From assembly GCA_009926625.1 (NCBI GenBank), contig RFON01000001.1, positions 62,001-126,000 of the forward strand: a stretch of DNA of 64,000 nucleotides, in the 5' to 3' direction. The notes beneath the pieces are model-generated. The model did not search any database. It saw only the letters and a list, made by a program, of their open reading frames with translations, and had not been told where the DNA came from. Below are positions 62,501 to 64,000 of this stretch, piece after piece (position 1 is the stretch's first letter; each line of letters opens with the position of its first letter). A program made the position numbers and the translations under genes. Source of the stretch: Planctomycetota bacterium (GTDB lineage Bacteria; Planctomycetota; Phycisphaerae; Phycisphaerales; SM1A02).

Positions 62501-64000
62501 ACTGGTGATCACGCTGTTGAGACGCCGGATCGCAGCCTCGCTCAGCCCCGCCGGAAAGTCCGCCATCACGAGAAATCGATAGGGCTCCGCGATCTCCCCC
62601 GCCTGTCGGTTGTACGCCGCGAGGTCCGCATACTCGTTTCGCAGGAACTTCTGTATGACCGTTTCCATGTGCTCGCAGAGATCGGTCAGTCGCTGCTCCA
62701 TCTGGCGCTGTTCAGTCCAGATGCGCTCGCCCACCAAGTGCTCCGCTTCATCGCTGAGGTGCATGAACGCTGCGAAGCTCTCGCCAAGCCCCACAGGATC
62801 GAAGATGGTGAATCGCGCCTTGCCCGGCGGCAGCATCGTAAGCAGCCGCAGCATGGCCTCCTGCAGCAGCGCAACGCCAGCCTCGCGACCCTCCATCCCC
62901 GCCTCGAGAAGCAGCGATGCCTGCGTCGGAATGGAAAGCGTCACGGGGACATGCATGATCCGCGGAGTGCCCGCAGGCCACGCGAGGTCCGGGGAGACAG
63001 GCAGGGCTCCCTTGACGCCACTCAGCGGGATGGTGATGTGTCCGAGGCTGACCGCACTTCGGGGTTCCGAAGCGCCATCAAAGCGCTCCCACGATGGATC
63101 GCTCCAAGGAAGGAACTGGCGTCGTTCGATTTCGCCGAGCCGTTGGAGGTCTCGAACCACCTGCCCCTGCGCAGTGTGCCAGTCGTTCCGCAGCGCAGTA
63201 CGACGCGCCTCCACCACGGCGCTGATTTCCCGCGCGCGTGTGGTGTGGCGATCCACCTCACGCCCGAGCGTCATCGCATGCCGCGCATCGACTTGTGCCC
63301 GAGCATCTTGGACCGACTTGGCTAAGTTCGACTTGATCTGCGCCAACTGCCCATCGTTCTTGGCGCGCAGCTCAGCCGCGGCTGCCTGCACCCGCTCGAG
63401 GCGGTGCGGCAATTGCGCCTGCAGGGCCGCGCGTCGCTCCGCCAGGGCACTTCGCACGCTCGCGACTTCCTGTTGATGGCGCAGTGAAGCAGCCTCGGTC
63501 AACCGCTCCCGCGTGTCATCGCTCCATCGCAGGGTCGCAGCAAGCAGCTGCTTCAGGCGCTCGCCTCGGTCCGCCACCGCCTGTGCGGTACCGCGCAGTG
63601 AACGACCCGCTGAGAAGAAGATAGCCCCCTGCAAGAGCGCAGAAAGCGCCAGCGCACCGATCACGATGAGTGGTCCAGTCATCTCTGCCCAGCCGACCGT
63701 CAGGGAGACAGCGCCGGCGGACAGCAGCACCACAAGGAGCAGGCACGCCGCGTGGGCAATCTTGTTCCGCAGGATCAGGGCGAACGACATGCGTCGGACA
63801 CTCACGAAGAGTTCGTCCGCGACGGATGCCTCGGCGGCGAACGCCGCCATGGGGTCGGCACCGAGCGCCGGCGAGGATCCATCTGCGTTCTCCGTTGGCA
63901 TCACCAGCGCGCGCCCAAGGAGGTCGCGAGCTCGCATCAGTGTTTCATGTGCACCGTCAAACATCGATTGGAGTTGCTGCTTTCGCTCCTGATGCTCCTT
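59531..64000 (-). CDS. FtsK/SpoIIIE-type ATPase fused to a C-terminal Hanks-type Ser/Thr kinase (5' end outside the window)
   Basis: At least 1477 residues from an ATG at 63964, but the frame stays open to the window edge (KEHQERKQQLQS before that Met), so the protein is probably longer. Two helices (about residues 70-115) are followed by a coiled coil (about 120-270). Then comes an FtsK/SpoIIIE motor with Walker A IAGKTGSGKSTLLHAL (about 622-637), WLIDFKKGVEF, and Walker B TLLIVDEFQELF (about 725). A second ATPase-like domain (about 860-1140) has a degenerate P-loop (VVGQREDASAGV). After a Gly-Ser linker, a complete kinase (about 1205-1460) shows GSGSYGSV, HVAVKV, HRDVKPSNLLMD, DFGLV and GTPAFMSPEQA. 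The tandem motor layout recalls EssC/EccC of type VII secretion. Confidence 0.88.
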   Translation of the reverse strand, partial: KEHQERKQQLQSMFDGAHETLMRARDLLGRALVMPTENADGSSPALGADPMAAFAAEASVADELFVSVRRMSFALILRNKIAHAACLLLVVLLSAGAVSLTVGWAEMTGPLIVIGALALSALLQGAIFFSAGRSLRGTAQAVADRGERLKQLLAATLRWSDDTRERLTEAASLRHQQEVASVRSALAERRAALQAQLPHRLERVQAAAAELRAKNDGQLAQIKSNLAKSVQDARAQVDARHAMTLGREVDRHTTRAREISAVVEARRTALRNDWHTAQGQVVRDLQRLGEIERRQFLPWSDPSWERFDGASEPRSAVSLGHITIPLSGVKGALPVSPDLAWPAGTPRIMHVPVTLSIPTQASLLLEAGMEGREAGVALLQEAMLRLLTMLPPGKARFTIFDPVGLGESFAAFMHLSDEAEHLVGERIWTEQRQMEQRLTDLCEHMETVIQKFLRNEYADLAAYNRQAGEIAEPYRFLVMADFPAGLSEAAIRRLNSVITSGARCGVFTLLLRDTRQSVPSDLDMRELRARALNLVWKSERFSVVGTPLEPFPFTARSPPSNDRATALLKRIAASAKRAKRVEVPFAVIAPTPGRLWSETTDDSITVPLGRSGATRLQSLVLGVGTSQHALIAGKTGSGKSTLLHALITNLALRFSPDQADVWLIDFKKGVEFRTYAAHGLPHARVVAVESDREFGLSVLRGLDTELRTRGDLFRAVGVQDLAGFRRLRPTERMPRTLLIVDEFQELFTEDDKVSEESGLLLDRLVRQGRAFGIHVVLGSQTLGGAYSIARATMGQMGVRIALQCNEADSQLILADDNVAARLLSRPGEAIYNDAGGLVEGNNPFQVVWLADADRDRLLDDVRALEQSHPCAPRPPMIVFEGSAPALLEANALLLQAANRRGNEVLLAPRLWLGDAVAIQEPTSVPLRRQSGSNMLVVGQREDASAGVAAAALVSVAAQCGSDARVVLLDGTPVDDAACDKLAGLRRELGLRGDSGGIREADALLMHVAEEVRRRAATGESRLETILLVIHGLHRFRSLRRNEDDYGFGSSGSAAVSGDKLLAEILRDGPTVGVHVLVTVDSATNLARSVDRNALREFSWRALFQVSATDSSTLIDSPAASKLGPQRALLHQEDAGSHEKFRPYAFPTGSWLSKVALSQSIPSAARSLAPTRAELVPPGSSSVDATSAEVQPSAGSGSSSGQSGSGADDVEVPKKVGRYRVERLLGSGSYGSVFLAFDDQLQRHVAVKVPRRTMVSTERQVQDFLREARAAAALDHPGVVPVYDVGSSVEHPCFVVCKFISGSDLETLTKTKRLPLREAVAIVASVADALHAAHRRGLVHRDVKPSNLLMDADGRALIADFGLVLSTADAAGGAALAGTPAFMSPEQARGESATVDGRADIFGLGAVLYTLITGRRPFVGGSRKEVLEQVIHAEPPAPRALVPTIPESLERVCLRALAKRPADRYGVAAEMAQALRTVLADLIMPDAPGA

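Noticed and set aside
1-64000. Insertion sequences, integrases, prophage, CRISPR-cas or known anti-phage operons
   Set aside because: No transposase, integrase, cas or toxin-antitoxin motif was found in any frame with good coding character; the three tRNA genes show no flanking integrase or duplicated 3' end.

Overview
This 64 kb, GC-rich window most likely comes from a planctomycete, probably of the class Phycisphaerae. No rRNA is present, so this is inferred from gene content. Four secreted proteins carry dockerin-like calcium-loop pairs (DxDxDGxVxGxDLTxLLxxWG) typical of planctomycete exoproteins. Two of them have Cys-rich modules and poly-Gly linkers. One small gene (32443-32883) resembles a family I recall as restricted to Planctomycetes and Verrucomicrobia. 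An imuA-imuB-dnaE2 mutasome, a planctomycete-style AI-2E exporter and ordinary housekeeping genes complete the picture. The window contains no IS element, prophage, CRISPR array or plasmid function. Coding density is high, and many adjacent starts and stops overlap (ATGA, GTGA, TGATG), which points to long translationally coupled operons.

Layout. 1-564: edge region with one doubtful reading frame. 624-3302: large secreted multidomain protein (minus strand) with a clear terminator. 3613-8154: minus-strand operon of PilT, a PilB/GspE-like protein that has lost its ATPase motifs, and a CvpA-like membrane protein. 8263-9744: guaB. 9788-9873: tRNA-Leu(CAA). 9964-19799: nine-gene respiratory operon with cytochrome c oxidase subunits II, I and III, an unknown membrane protein, a diheme cytochrome c, a Rieske protein, a cytochrome b-cytochrome c fusion, a CtaG-ferredoxin fusion and a small membrane-anchored protein. 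19816-20949: FMN-dependent 2-hydroxyacid dehydrogenase. 21049-26685: imuA-imuB-dnaE2 preceded by palindromes. 26710-28820 (minus): MlaE-type permease coupled to a transglutaminase-fold protein that appears to lack its catalytic Cys and His. 28899-31169 (minus): secreted lamin-tail-like/dockerin protein. 31429-32316 (minus): OmpA-type lipoprotein. 32443-34244: small conserved protein and AI-2E family protein. 34259-37513 (minus): ffh and polX. 37544-37617: tRNA-Arg(ACG). 37608-44409 (minus): nuoJKLMN, the membrane arm of complex I. 44532-45706: pgsA-pgpA. 45761-48425 (minus): SRPBCC protein, lysA and a membrane protein. 48496-51257: YyaL-type protein and a one-domain asparaginase. 51269-57002 (minus): smc and a FlgI-like lipoprotein. 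57151-59375: two tandem secreted SUMF1-like proteins with N-terminal dockerin-like repeats. 59412-59485: tRNA-Val(TAC). 59531-64000 (minus): FtsK/SpoIIIE-type ATPase fused to a Ser/Thr kinase, open at the window edge.

How the parts work together. The cox/bc operon encodes a quinol-to-oxygen branch in which electrons could pass from cytochrome b and Rieske through tethered c-type hemes to the Cu-A/heme-copper oxidase, with CtaG for copper assembly. nuoJKLMN supplies proton-pumping membrane subunits for the entry side; the hydrophilic arm is not in this window. The most unusual items are the FtsK-kinase fusion, the CtaG-ferredoxin fusion, the pseudo-ATPase paired with PilT, and the orphan FlgI-like lipoprotein.
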